The notes: a model not told the origin generated them from the letters alone. DNA of 64,000 nt from Pseudomonas arcuscaelestis (GCF_016881005.1 NZ_JACOPV010000009.1:124001-188000); one strand, 5' to 3'; numbered from the stretch's first letter, positions 14,950 through 23,808 are shown. Made by a program: numbers and translations.

Positions 14950-16055
14950 TGCTGCATTCCTCCGGAAGTACGTTTTCTGCTGCGGGCCTGGTGCATGAAG
15001 ACCAGAAACATCCCGCCAAAGAACCACACCACTATGAATGTGGTAGAGAAGGAGAGGACGCCCACCTTGGCAACCTTTAGCGACTGCGCTGGGTACTGTT
15101 CATCGAAAACAACTCGATAAAGCTGGTCGTTCTTGTATGCGGTGACGATGACTTTCTGACTAGCCTCTACCCCTCTCAATACAGTATCGGTTTCGTCGAC
15201 AGGTAGAGGAAAGACGTCAAGCCAGCCTGTGACACTCATCCGTACAGCCTTGATGGACTCAATGATACTCCCAGTAGATGGCGCAGCCAAAACCTCAGCT
15301 GGGATTTCATTTCCGACCCACTCAAAGCACTTGATGGGCAACTGGTCGCACTGGTACTTGAATCGGCCAGGGTAGCTAGCGGTCAACTCCTTTTGGTAGA
15401 GCATCCGCTGTTCAAGCAATTCACCTTGGATGTAGTAGGCGAACAGGTAGTGGATACAGCACAGAAAAGTGGTGTAGGCAACCAAGAAGAAGGTGATGTG
15501 AATCCGCATGAAACTTCGGAACCCACGTTGGAAGATAAAACGGCCGATGAGAGTCGTGAAAACAATCCCCAGGGTGAACACGTCACCCCGCTGGCGCTCG
15601 GCGGGGAGAACAGTGTGCCCCACCAGTGAGGAGAACCACTTGAAGCCCAGGTTAAGAAAATTGACCTCCTCCTGAAATAGCGAGAATGCTGCTATGGCAA
15701 CCAGCCAGCCAAATGTCATGGTTCGACGGAAGTGTGCGAACACCCCGATCCACAAACCGAGGAACAGCACATAAACGCCAAAGTCCTCAAGAAGCTTCAG
15801 GAAGGTGATCGTTTCGCCGTCGGGGGTGGCGTAAGTCAAAGTCAGGCAAGCCAAAAGGTAGACAATTAGGAACAGCGGTACATGAAGCTGCCAGGGTATC
15901 CGTGATTCAAGAATGGAGGCTCCCCGGGTTACAGATGAAGGTATGCCGGCAATGAATTTCATAGGCTGGTTTTGGTTAGCCGTTGTAAGGAACTGACGAT
16001 AGTATTCACTTCCCGATTGGATTCCAGCCAAAACGGGTCCTCGGAATTCTGTCAC
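14946..16055 (-). CDS. Polytopic membrane protein, six predicted TM segments
   Basis: About 370 residues with hydrophobic segments near VPLFLIVYLLACLTLTY, VYVLFLGLWIGVF, FGWLVAIAAFSLF, FTLGIVFTTLIGRF, ITFFLVAYTTFLCC and a last one near FSTTFIVVWFFGGMFLVF. A soluble domain of about 110 residues lies between TM5 and TM6. GTG at 16055 is preferred because GGAGAA lies 5 nt upstream; TTG 16067 would add four residues. It is the first gene of the minus-strand operon that also encodes the S10-like protein and the nuclease, and it diverges from the PilZ gene by 48 nt. No family is recognised. Confidence 0.7.
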   Translation of the reverse strand: MTEFRGPVLAGIQSGSEYYRQFLTTANQNQPMKFIAGIPSSVTRGASILESRIPWQLHVPLFLIVYLLACLTLTYATPDGETITFLKLLEDFGVYVLFLGLWIGVFAHFRRTMTFGWLVAIAAFSLFQEEVNFLNLGFKWFSSLVGHTVLPAERQRGDVFTLGIVFTTLIGRFIFQRGFRSFMRIHITFFLVAYTTFLCCIHYLFAYYIQGELLEQRMLYQKELTASYPGRFKYQCDQLPIKCFEWVGNEIPAEVLAAPSTGSIIESIKAVRMSVTGWLDVFPLPVDETDTVLRGVEASQKVIVTAYKNDQLYRVVFDEQYPAQSLKVAKVGVLSFSTTFIVVWFFGGMFLVFMHQARSRKRTSGGMQQ

Positions 16056-16103
16056 GCTTCTCCGCAATACAGATCCGCATAATCAGCTATTAGGAAAGAC
16101 TGC

Positions 16104-16472
16104 ATGACTGCATCCAGCCGGCGACACACGCGGTATGTGATCCCTGAGGGAGCGCTTCTCTCTCAGAAGATCAAGGGTAAGGGGCTCTTAGCGGGGATCC
16201 TGGGGTGGGCCGAATGCAGGGTAAGAGATTTGTCGATTGCGGGCGCTCTGATCCTCACCGACAAGAAGATGGGTATCGGGGATTCGATATGCATGAGGCT
16301 GACCCGAGCCAGAGGGGAAGAGCTTGAGTTCGAAGGGAAAGTCGTCAACTGCGGCACAGACCATCGAAGCGGCAAGTACACCTTGGGGATTTCGCTTTCT
16401 GAGCAGTTACCGAACTCCCAGGAGCACGTGTTTCTACACAAGCTGGCAGAAGTCTTTCCCGAGGCCCGCTAA
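16104..16472 (+). CDS. PilZ-domain c-di-GMP-binding protein
   Basis: A single PilZ domain of 122 residues. RRHTRYVIP gives the N-terminal Arg-x3-Arg loop and DLSIAGALI the (D/N)-x-S-x2-G motif that together bind cyclic di-GMP. GGAAAG lies about 6 nt upstream of the ATG. It diverges from the six-TM operon. With the EAL protein at 5560 it is the second c-di-GMP-related gene in the window, so this replicon may link the signal to attachment or transfer. The partner protein cannot be named. Confidence 0.85.
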   Translation: MTASSRRHTRYVIPEGALLSQKIKGKGLLAGILGWAECRVRDLSIAGALILTDKKMGIGDSICMRLTRARGEELEFEGKVVNCGTDHRSGKYTLGISLSEQLPNSQEHVFLHKLAEVFPEAR

Positions 16473-16510
16473 GGGGGGGCTGGCCTGGCCAGTTTGAGCG
16501 GCCAGATGTG

Positions 16511-16544
16511 ACAAGGCCCATCCATTTTCATGGACGGGCCTTGT
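16511..16544. terminator. Hairpin between convergent genes
   Basis: ACAAGGCCCATCCA pairs with TGGACGGGCCTTGT around a 6-nt loop with a single mismatch. It lies after the PilZ gene and before the convergent 383-residue gene. There is no T-tract, so termination efficiency is uncertain. The rest of 16545-16973 shows no gene or repeat that I can support. Confidence 0.55.
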
Positions 16545-16973
16545 ATAGGACGAGGAAGAGCAACGGCACCCATAGGCGTTTGGATGTAGAAGGGGGTGAC
16601 TTAGGAGTTAGGAGGTCTAAAGCCTATGCTTTCCTCAAAAGCTTGCCGAAATCTCGGCGGGGGTAGTGAACCCCATTGCGCACATTCTGGACGATCAATC
16701 ATGAATTGTGAAGATGACAGGGACCAAATTTACCTTATATGGTCAACCTTTTCATGTTGGATCTCAGTAACAAAACAATACTGAGAAGCTCGACACACTC
16801 AGCGCACAGTTGTCAGACAACCAGACCACTAATCAGTTCAATCAGTTGGTAAATTTTCCTCGGCCGGCAAATCCGAGGGTAGCTACATCTGACCTGCGCC
16901 CACTCCCAACCCCTCAACACAACGCTCGATGCGCCCGCATCAGAGCTATTGGGCGCATGCAGCAGTTACTCAA

Positions 16974-18125
16974 TCAGCCTGCGATCGGCTTGCCAAAGAT
17001 CCGCTTGAAGATAGTCGCTCCCTGAACCTTCGTTTCGGGCGCTAGCTGCACCACACTGAACCTGACCCCGGTTTCGTTTGAGTGATATGCCAGCTGCAGG
17101 TTGGACTCTTTCTGGCCTATGAAAGGCGAGGACGCTGCCAGTGATTGATCCATCTGCAGATTGCCCGTGGCAAGCATGCTGCGGTCGAACCCAAAGATTG
17201 CGCGGGAGGCGAATTTGTCCCAAAGATCCGGGTCAGGGTGATCAATGGTCAGCACCACGTTGATATTAGCGCTCTTCGCGAGTTTAAGGCCCGCGTCGAT
17301 TGACTCCTCGTCTCTTGCCAAGGGTACACGGTCGATAATCAGTGCACTCCCCCGATCGGCACCCTCGCTGAGCGCCGAGTAGTGAGCCGACACCAGTTGC
17401 TCAAGGGTGTAGGTGCGGTCAGGAAGTATTGTCACAGCCAAATGATGGCTTGGGTTCTGTCGCCGAGCACCCAGGATGAAGGAACTGTGGTCTTCAGACA
17501 GTGGCTTTCTGAAAACATCATGGGTGCGGCTGTAGTGGTTCAGGTAGTTGTCACCGTCCGGCGTTGAGCGCACGACGGCGACGAGCAGGTCATCCAGGCG
17601 GTTCATGCAAATCACCTGGTCGATCCACCGGGAAATCAGTTGTGGATCGGTGTGAATGACGAGTGTATGGCCGGCATAGTCCCGGCCCAGCAGGTACTGC
17701 GACGGAGGCATGAACCCCATACGTGCTTTGAACCTGGCCATTTGCTCTGGATCCTGTGAAGCCGGATCAATCCTGTCTTGGGCAGCATAGGTCTTGAGTG
17801 CATCAAAACTTGAGAAGCCCCACATTGTGGCAATCAGCGTGCCCTGTGGATGACCCTGCCGGACATCCTCAAGCGTGGTCTTAAGAGGATCCATGTTGGT
17901 AGCCATCCGAATGAACTCCATCATCTGGAGAGTACGGTCTGGAATTGCCTTGATCTCTTTAGGCGACTTGATTTTCTGAAGGCCGTTGATGGGGTCGACC
18001 AGATTCCCGGTACTCATGTCCAGACGGCTGTGGCCGTATGCGCGGGCTACGATAGCGTTCGCCTGAGAGTCGCTCAGGCCTAGAGCCCTTTGCTCGACGA
18101 GCCGTTCCCACTGTTCTTTGTACAT
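16974..18125 (-). CDS. Hypothetical protein in Tus-like operon
   Basis: A 383-residue soluble-looking protein with no signal peptide or TM segment. A Rossmann-like or degenerate P-loop-like strand pattern may be present near the C-terminal third (GSALIIDRVPLAR, then INVVLTIDHPDPDLW), but no Walker motif is visible. It starts directly after the stop of the Sel1-repeat gene and is the third gene after the Tus homologue. I do not recognise the family. Confidence 0.65.
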   Translation of the reverse strand: MYKEQWERLVEQRALGLSDSQANAIVARAYGHSRLDMSTGNLVDPINGLQKIKSPKEIKAIPDRTLQMMEFIRMATNMDPLKTTLEDVRQGHPQGTLIATMWGFSSFDALKTYAAQDRIDPASQDPEQMARFKARMGFMPPSQYLLGRDYAGHTLVIHTDPQLISRWIDQVICMNRLDDLLVAVVRSTPDGDNYLNHYSRTHDVFRKPLSEDHSSFILGARRQNPSHHLAVTILPDRTYTLEQLVSAHYSALSEGADRGSALIIDRVPLARDEESIDAGLKLAKSANINVVLTIDHPDPDLWDKFASRAIFGFDRSMLATGNLQMDQSLAASSPFIGQKESNLQLAYHSNETGVRFSVVQLAPETKVQGATIFKRIFGKPIAG

Positions 18126-18127
18126 AC

Positions 18128-18661
18128 TCAGGAATCCAGAAGGTTTGTGATTGGTTGGTGACGCTCAACGAAGCCCAGGTATGCGGTGTACAGCTCCTGA
18201 TCAGACTGTTCGTTGAGGGAGTTGGCCAGCAGCCGGTAAGCGCGGCGTAGGTCAGGTTTGATGTCGGTCAGGCCATGCTCGACGATTTTCACCAGCTCAA
18301 TAGTGGCCTTGACATAGCCTGCTGACGCGGCCCGTTCGATGAATTTGATGCCTTTGGCAGTGTCAGCACCGGCGCGCTGCTTCAGTACATGCGACATGCC
18401 ATACGTGAAGAGCGCATCACTCGAGGCCGGTTTTGCGACACATGCCAGGCGCAGCCAGTGGTCTGCGCGCGTGGAGTCCGGTTCAACGCCAATTCCTTGG
18501 TTCAGGCAGCGGGCAACCTGAAACATAGCCTTGCCGTCACCGTTCTCGGCAAGCTCCAGCATGTCGCGATACGCATTTGCCCGGCTGCGTTCGTCGTTGG
18601 AGAGTAGGTCACGGGTGAGGCTTGCCAGGCGCAGCGCGCAGGTTGATTCGATAGTCTGCAT
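18128..18661 (-). CDS. Sel1-repeat protein
   Basis: Sel1-like (TPR-related) helical repeats are visible: AMFQVARCLNQGIGVEPDSTRADHWLRLA (motif A-x3-A-x4-GIGV-x2-D-x2-A-x2-W), then YVKATIELVKIVEHG and a following repeat. The ATG at 18661 leaves a 13-nt gap after the Tus-like stop; an ATG at 18694 would overlap that gene. Neither has a strong ribosome site. Proteins of this type act as scaffolds. It lies between the Tus-like gene and an unknown gene in one operon, and a longer Sel1 protein is encoded divergently at 19783. Confidence 0.75.
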   Translation of the reverse strand: MQTIESTCALRLASLTRDLLSNDERSRANAYRDMLELAENGDGKAMFQVARCLNQGIGVEPDSTRADHWLRLACVAKPASSDALFTYGMSHVLKQRAGADTAKGIKFIERAASAGYVKATIELVKIVEHGLTDIKPDLRRAYRLLANSLNEQSDQELYTAYLGFVERHQPITNLLDS

Positions 18662-18674
18662 TTTGATGGTTGCC

Positions 18675-19652
18675 TTATTCTTCAGTGTCAGCATGAGTCG
18701 ACTGGGGGCCAGCTTTTTTATTCCTCAGAGGGCCGTATTCACGGTATTTCTCCTCGTATCGGTAGAGATTCATGCTTTCAATATGAGGTTCGAGTTCAAG
18801 AAGCGCGCGCCCGGTTGCTTTCTTACTAGAGTTGCACGGTTCGTAAGTGAGTAGTGGTTTGATTTTTGGCCTTGGGCAACCGATCTCATATACGAAGGGA
18901 ACAGGGCAAATGATCGGTTTGACCTTGTCGTCACCGTCTCTGACCCGAGCCCGGATGTGGGGTTTGACAGGGCGGCGAATGGCAACTTGCTCATTCGGGT
19001 CGAGCTTGCTAAGCAGATCAATCGCAACAAGAAGGGTTCGCTCAATTGACCCTTCTGGCGCTCCGTCCATGGTTGGCCGGCGGTCATGGTTCTGGTTGAG
19101 CAGCTCTTCCCAATCTTCGATCAGCTCTCCGGCGGAATGCCTGGTACCAGAGGATCCTGTGTCATCCCAGTAGAAATTGATGTTCTGAGGGTCGTCCAGG
19201 ACATGCGTGCTACGCATTGCCTGTTTAGGGGAGATGTCCTGGAATTTTTTCCAAACCAGGCGGCGATCGTTTGTCTTTTTGATAGTGCCGATCAGCGTTG
19301 CCAATTCGTTACGCAGCGCGTTGGTTTGGACGATCTTGTCGATCGCGAGCCTGGGTAGCGCAATGGCACCAGGTACGCGCAATGTCTCTTTGGGACTTTG
19401 CCCTATCTTCAGGGTGATGCACGTCAGCGCTTCAAACGCAGCCTCGACAGCTTCTGCGCCCTCTAGTTGTCGTACCACGATAGGGTCCGCGTCATGCACG
19501 GCATTATCATGTCGGAACTCCATGCCATAGATCGCGTGAACCTCCACGTGATCGACCGACGCCTGAAGCACGGAATAAAGAACCTCTAGTTCGGTTTTCA
19601 GCCGATTGACTAGAGCTATCGCTTCGCTGATTGCGCTGAGGTGGAGTTCCAT
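18675..19652 (-). CDS. tus: Tus-like DNA replication terminus-binding protein
   Basis: The C-terminal half matches the Tus family: AIRRPVKPHIRARVRDGDDK against E. coli [20 protein letters not shown], then CPVPFVYEIG (E. coli CPTPLIALIN) and PLLTYEP (ELLNYDA). The middle also matches: LRVPGAIALP (VRLPGVLCYQ) and VLDDPQNINFYWDD (VLHDPATLRFGWAN). At ~325 residues the length fits Tus (309). Tus binds Ter sites and blocks replication forks in one direction. In a gapless alignment from the DP pair, the position of the locking His144 is not His here (Trp or Lys), so lock geometry may differ. GTG 19664 is an alternative start. It heads an operon with a Sel1-repeat gene. No confident Ter site was found by eye. 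Confidence 0.8.
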   Translation of the reverse strand: MELHLSAISEAIALVNRLKTELEVLYSVLQASVDHVEVHAIYGMEFRHDNAVHDADPIVVRQLEGAEAVEAAFEALTCITLKIGQSPKETLRVPGAIALPRLAIDKIVQTNALRNELATLIGTIKKTNDRRLVWKKFQDISPKQAMRSTHVLDDPQNINFYWDDTGSSGTRHSAGELIEDWEELLNQNHDRRPTMDGAPEGSIERTLLVAIDLLSKLDPNEQVAIRRPVKPHIRARVRDGDDKVKPIICPVPFVYEIGCPRPKIKPLLTYEPCNSSKKATGRALLELEPHIESMNLYRYEEKYREYGPLRNKKAGPQSTHADTEE

Positions 19653-19782
19653 TGATATTTTCACGTTGTGAGCTTGCCCATCACTTTAACGGGCGGGCGA
19701 ATTCCGGCAATGCCTTATGGGTTTGGCATTCATTATTGCGCGGGTACACTCTGGTGCATAACCAAAATGAGGTATCCAAATC

Positions 19783-21435
19783 TTGTCACTGGCCACTACC
19801 TTCGAAACTGCGAATAACCTGGGTGTATTAACCAAAGCCTGGCTGAGTCACGTGAAAGCGGTCCTGAAGGCAAATCCAGTGGACATCGGCGTCAAGCTTC
19901 AGCTGGACAGCGCGGCGTCTGTAGTCGCCCCCGCAGCACTCGTGGCGTCTGTTGTCCGGCACTCAGGTATCTCGCTGCGGCAAGAGCCCGTCCGTGTCCT
20001 CCTGATTGGTTCAGACCCTCTGATCAGATTCGACAAGTCGAAGTGGGCAAGTTTGGCGGGTGACATGCTGGGTGCGCCCGGTGCAGTGGAGATTCTGCTT
20101 ACTGTAGACGAGGAAGCTGACTCCGAATTCTCGAAGCTGGCAACTGCTTTGGGGCTTAAGCCCTGCGGGCTGCTTACCCATGACGATGCCATTTCGGGTG
20201 GTGGGCCTCAGGTTGACCTAGCTATCTGGGTTCACCCAGCAGGTGAGTCTTCGGACGCTGCGGAAGCGCTTAACGCGACCACTGCCATCGCTATGGCGAG
20301 TGAGCGCGGGGTGCCGACCTTTGCTGTGTCGTTCAACGAAGTCGACCTTCATGCGCAGAACTTTCTGATCCATGGGAAGGCCTGGCAGTTGGTACCACTA
20401 GGTGGTGCTATTGAGCGTGGTGCCAAATCGGTCAATAAATTCGCGATTTCAACATCAGACTTGGGTGTTGAAGGCGGCTGGGCGGCAATTCTGAGCAAGC
20501 TCGAATTCACTACGCCCACTACTAACGCTGAGGAAATCGCCCTTGTACGTACTGCCATGAGACTGGTCTGTGCGGAAGGGGCTCTTCACAGCTCCTGGAC
20601 GCTTGGCCAGCGAATCAATGGCGTGGCGTTCAACCGAATCATTCCCCTCGGTTTGCTGGGTAACATGGCGATCGATCCACAGGTTGGGCATGTTTTCCAG
20701 CAGGACGAGGATTCAAAGGAGCTGCGCCTCATTGGCCACCTCTGGCAGGATTCCTTGACCGTCATTCCGACCTCGAAGCGTGATCTTTTGTTATGGGCCT
20801 GCGGGATTAAGCTGGCCTTTCAAACAGAATTGCCGAAGGAGGACGCTCGCCGTAAAGAGGCAGTGGAATCGCTCGAAGAAGGCTATGAGGCCGGCGTTGT
20901 TGCCGCCGGGGTAGCACTTGCTCGGTGCTACGAGACCTCTAAGGCCGAAGGAAGCAGCGTCAAAGCAGAGCAGTGGCACCGAAAGGTTGGTGATCGGCAC
21001 CCGTTGAGTGCCTATAGCCTGGCCTACAAGGCTCTTGATGATGAAGACTTCACTGCAGCCGAACATCACCTCCGAGCAGCTGCAGCATTTGGCTATCCGG
21101 TAGCTATGGCAGATCTCGGGAAGCTTCTTTGCAGCAGTGACAGAAGCGACGAGGGGCTGAATCTGTTAGCCGATGCGGCCGCGTTGAAGGACGTGGAGGC
21201 AAACTACGAGTTGGGTGAGGTATCAGCTAAGGAGGGAGAGCTCCAAGCGGCACTGGAGCATCTTCGGCACGCTTGGACTTATGGCCACGCGGAAGCCGCC
21301 GCCCTAGCTGCCCAGGTTGTGCAGTACATGCTCGAGCAGGGCATTGGGAAGCGCTCTCTGGTCAAGAGGGAAGCGAAGGAAATTGCGGCATATCAGAAGA
21401 AGCTCGATCGGCGCCTTGCAGCCAATGCTGCCTAG
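19783..21435 (+). CDS. Sel1-repeat protein with unknown N-terminal domain
   Basis: A 550-residue protein. The N-terminal 330 residues form an alpha/beta region (VRVLLIGSDPLIRFD, VDLAIWVHPAG, VPTFAVSFNEVD) that I do not recognise. From about residue 365 there are TPR/Sel1-type repeats (GVVAAGVALARCYE, SAYSLAYKALDDEDF, AEHHLRAAAAFGYPVAMADLGKLL is the clearest segment, read in parts). The C-terminus is basic. TTG 19783 is preceded by GAGG about 10 nt upstream. It diverges from the Tus-like operon, which also holds a Sel1 protein, so the two may share regulation. Confidence 0.7.
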   Translation: MSLATTFETANNLGVLTKAWLSHVKAVLKANPVDIGVKLQLDSAASVVAPAALVASVVRHSGISLRQEPVRVLLIGSDPLIRFDKSKWASLAGDMLGAPGAVEILLTVDEEADSEFSKLATALGLKPCGLLTHDDAISGGGPQVDLAIWVHPAGESSDAAEALNATTAIAMASERGVPTFAVSFNEVDLHAQNFLIHGKAWQLVPLGGAIERGAKSVNKFAISTSDLGVEGGWAAILSKLEFTTPTTNAEEIALVRTAMRLVCAEGALHSSWTLGQRINGVAFNRIIPLGLLGNMAIDPQVGHVFQQDEDSKELRLIGHLWQDSLTVIPTSKRDLLLWACGIKLAFQTELPKEDARRKEAVESLEEGYEAGVVAAGVALARCYETSKAEGSSVKAEQWHRKVGDRHPLSAYSLAYKALDDEDFTAAEHHLRAAAAFGYPVAMADLGKLLCSSDRSDEGLNLLADAAALKDVEANYELGEVSAKEGELQAALEHLRHAWTYGHAEAAALAAQVVQYMLEQGIGKRSLVKREAKEIAAYQKKLDRRLAANAA

Positions 21436-21466
21436 AGTGGTACGGCGCGTGACGCAGGGAAGGGTG

Positions 21467-22048
21467 GTGACGAGGCTTACCATCATTGCCCTGCTGGCGG
21501 GGGCGTCATGCTTAGCCCAAGGGGCTTCAGCACCTATCGTAGATTCCAGGGTTGTGACATATCCCGTATATGGGGAGACAGTCGAGGAGATCAAGCGATC
21601 AATTGCGGACAATGCACCAAGCCGCAACGGCAATTCGTATTACGCCGGCTTAACAAAATGGAACCTGGCTGCCACATACGACCTGATACCCACCCATCAA
21701 GGCTGTCTGCTTGATAACGCTGAGGTTTACCTCACACTCCGAATCCATCTACCTGTCTTGGCGCAGAAGCCTCGTTCTGCTGCCCTAGAGCGTGAATGGC
21801 GTCGATTCTTCAATTCACTCAATGCTCACGAGGCGCTGCATGGACAGAACGCCCACCGAGCCGCCACAACGTTGCTCGCAAAGATCAGTGGAAAGCGAAC
21901 CGATGTGCCGTGCTCCCGGGCCAAGCTGATTGCTGAACAAGCGACACAGACCCTGATAGAGCGAATATCTGCGTATGACAAGGACTTAGATGCGCGGACC
22001 CATCACGGGGCAACCCAAGGGGCGATTTTGAACCCCAGTGTTCAGTAG
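21467..22048 (+). CDS. Secreted DUF922-type Zn-protease-like protein
   Basis: After a signal peptide (MTRLTIIALLAGASCLAQGAS) comes a DUF922-like domain: YPVYGETVEEI near the start, a CLLDNAEVYLTLRIHLP strand, and AHEALHGQNAH at about residue 120, an HExxH-like zinc site in a helix. GTG 21467 is chosen because GGGAAGGG lies just upstream and the signal peptide then starts cleanly; ATG 21425 would add 14 residues and overlap the previous gene. It follows the Sel1 gene closely. Catalysis is inferred from the motif. Confidence 0.75.
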   Translation: MTRLTIIALLAGASCLAQGASAPIVDSRVVTYPVYGETVEEIKRSIADNAPSRNGNSYYAGLTKWNLAATYDLIPTHQGCLLDNAEVYLTLRIHLPVLAQKPRSAALEREWRRFFNSLNAHEALHGQNAHRAATTLLAKISGKRTDVPCSRAKLIAEQATQTLIERISAYDKDLDARTHHGATQGAILNPSVQ

Positions 22049-22149
22049 GCAGTTCGCCCCAGGCACTGCTCACGCCCGGGCTGCCCGTTAACTTCTCTGT
22101 TGAAACCCCTACCCACAGCACCTGTTTGATACAGGCCGGAGTTGAAAAG

Positions 22150-23274
22150 TTGAAAAAAATGCTATTGCTGTCTGCAGTCCTGGTGCTGACTACTGCAGCA
22201 TCTGGTTTGGCAGCCGCCGCCGAAGCTCGCGTGGGCACCTGGAACACCATGAGACTCGGTAATGGAGAGCAGAAGAGTTATCAGGCGCTGGCGGCAGTTG
22301 CGGCGCACGTCGATGTGCTTGCGGTCCAGGAAGTCATGAATGACGAGGGCATACAGACGCTGAAGTCAGCATTAGAGCAGCGGACGCGTGAAGGCTGGAG
22401 CACGCTGTGCTCAAGCCCAGTTGGGTCTAAGAGCTACAAGGAGCAGTACTGCTTCTTGTCCCGCGACTCAGTGGTCCAGTATGAGGATGGCGCCGTCAGC
22501 TATCTGGATCGGAAGAACATCTTCATGCGCGAGCCTTTCAGTGCGCGCTTTAAGTCCCTCCGTGACGGTAAGACCTTCACTCTGGCCACCGTTCATATCG
22601 TGTATGGAAAATCAGCAGCGGACAGAACACCGGAATTGCAGGAGTTGGGTAACTACTGGGCCTGGTTGGAGCAGGTGTACCCCAACGAACCGATTATGTT
22701 GATGGGTGATTTCAACATGCACCCGGGGGATGCGGCGTTCACGAGTTTGCGTAGCCAGGCAATCCCGATGGTTACTGCCGGCGCGAGCACACTGTCTAAC
22801 AAGACTGGAAAATTCGCGAACCTCTATGATGGGGTGTGGGCGAATGCCTCTGCGCGCTCCATGATGACCGGGGTTGGGATCGTAAACTTCCCAGCGATGC
22901 TTGGCATCGATCATTTGAAAGCGCGCTCTCACGTTTCGGACCACAGCCCGATTTTTTTTCAACTCGGTCGCGCCAAACTTAGCTCATCGGTGCAAATGGC
23001 TTACCCTCAAGGCCCTGGCCAACAGATGAGCCGAGCTGGCACCGCGCCTGCTCAAAATGATAGCCCGTTCTCTTCCAAAGCTCGGGCGGCAACTGTGTCT
23101 ACAGCATCAGCCAATCAGTCGGGCCCCGTGCACGGGAACAAGAACTCCCTCATCTATCACCTTTCCAGTGGCTGCCCGTCGTACGACAAAGTGTCGCCAA
23201 AGAACCTGGTGGTATTCAAAACTGAATCCGAGGCTCTCGCTAACAGCTACCGGAAAGCCGGCAACTGTCGCTGA
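22150..23274 (+). CDS. Secreted DNase I-like endonuclease with C-terminal Cys/His domain
   Basis: Signal peptide (MKKMLLLSAVLVLTTAASGL region) followed by an endonuclease/exonuclease/phosphatase fold: GTWNTMRLG, VLAVQEVMND (catalytic Glu), TVHIVYG, MLMGDFNMHP (Asp/Asn pair), and SDHSPIFFQL (catalytic Asp-His). A flexible linker leads to a final domain, GNKNSLIYHLSSGCPSYDKV to KAGNCR, of the small metal-binding type often found after secreted nucleases. TTG 22150 has GGAG about 9 nt upstream; ATG 22159 is an alternative. It probably degrades extracellular or periplasmic DNA, which is notable on a plasmid with DNA-transfer genes. Confidence 0.85.
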   Translation: MKKMLLLSAVLVLTTAASGLAAAAEARVGTWNTMRLGNGEQKSYQALAAVAAHVDVLAVQEVMNDEGIQTLKSALEQRTREGWSTLCSSPVGSKSYKEQYCFLSRDSVVQYEDGAVSYLDRKNIFMREPFSARFKSLRDGKTFTLATVHIVYGKSAADRTPELQELGNYWAWLEQVYPNEPIMLMGDFNMHPGDAAFTSLRSQAIPMVTAGASTLSNKTGKFANLYDGVWANASARSMMTGVGIVNFPAMLGIDHLKARSHVSDHSPIFFQLGRAKLSSSVQMAYPQGPGQQMSRAGTAPAQNDSPFSSKARAATVSTASANQSGPVHGNKNSLIYHLSSGCPSYDKVSPKNLVVFKTESEALANSYRKAGNCR

Positions 23275-23375
23275 CTTCTGGCCCTTGAACAGCTGCTAAA
23301 GGGTTATGGCCTAGTGGACTGGTCTGTTGGGTTCAACCCAGTCCCGGTTCGTCGGGGCGATCAAGGTAGGGTGAT

Positions 23376-23741
23376 ATGAATCTATTTCAGCGGATGTTCG
23401 GCATACGAGCCTACGCATTGCTTCGGCGCGAATTCTTCTGCCGGGTAGGCTTGCATGGACCGAGGAACGGCCCTGATGGACAACCTGGCAATGTTTGCTG
23501 CTGGGGGTGTGGTTTAGTCTACAACCAGGCCATGTGGAAGGATTACGTAGTCACCCTTAAGGACGGGCAGGAATACCAGGTAAAGGCTATCAACGAGTTT
23601 CACGCGGCCTCCGTTGTCGTGTATGGAAATTTCGACGGTAAGGCGCTCTCAATTGATGGACACACCGGCAAGCCTTTAGGGTGCGAAGTGAAGGTTCATC
23701 GCGATAACATCGCGAGTGTGTGCCTCAAGTCCCTCAGATAA
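23376..23741 (+). CDS. Small cysteine-rich hypothetical protein
   Basis: A 121-residue protein. CCWGCG preceded by GLHGPRNG suggests a small metal site of the CxxCG type in the first half. The second half is a short beta-rich region (YVVTLKDGQEYQVKAIN, ASVVVYGNF). AGGG precedes the ATG. It is separated by about 100 nt from the nuclease gene and followed by a terminator. No family is recognised. Confidence 0.6.
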   Translation: MNLFQRMFGIRAYALLRREFFCRVGLHGPRNGPDGQPGNVCCWGCGLVYNQAMWKDYVVTLKDGQEYQVKAINEFHAASVVVYGNFDGKALSIDGHTGKPLGCEVKVHRDNIASVCLKSLR

Positions 23742-23783
23742 GCGCATCGACAGACAACGGAAAACCTCTCCACGACACCACGT

Positions 23784-23808
23784 GCCCCGCCGTCACCGCG
23801 GGGCTTTG
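23784..23808 (+). terminator. Rho-independent terminator-like hairpin
   Basis: GCCCCGC and GCGGGGC form a perfect 7-bp GC stem around a 7-nt loop, followed by TTTGT. It lies about 45 nt after the cysteine-rich protein gene. The rest of the gap up to 23917 shows nothing that I can assign. Confidence 0.65.

Noticed and set aside
15976..15995. GTTGTAAGGAACT as a possible Ter site for the Tus-like protein
   Set aside because: Only the seven-base GTTGTAA core agrees with the E. coli Ter consensus; such a match is expected several times by chance in 64 kb.
16810..17025. 71-codon plus-strand frame from TTG
   Set aside because: No ribosome site and overlaps the end of the convergent 383-residue gene.
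19660..19675. CACGTTGTGAGC at the Tus-like start as an autoregulatory Ter site
   Set aside because: Only GTTGT and one further base fit the consensus; too weak without a search of the replicon.
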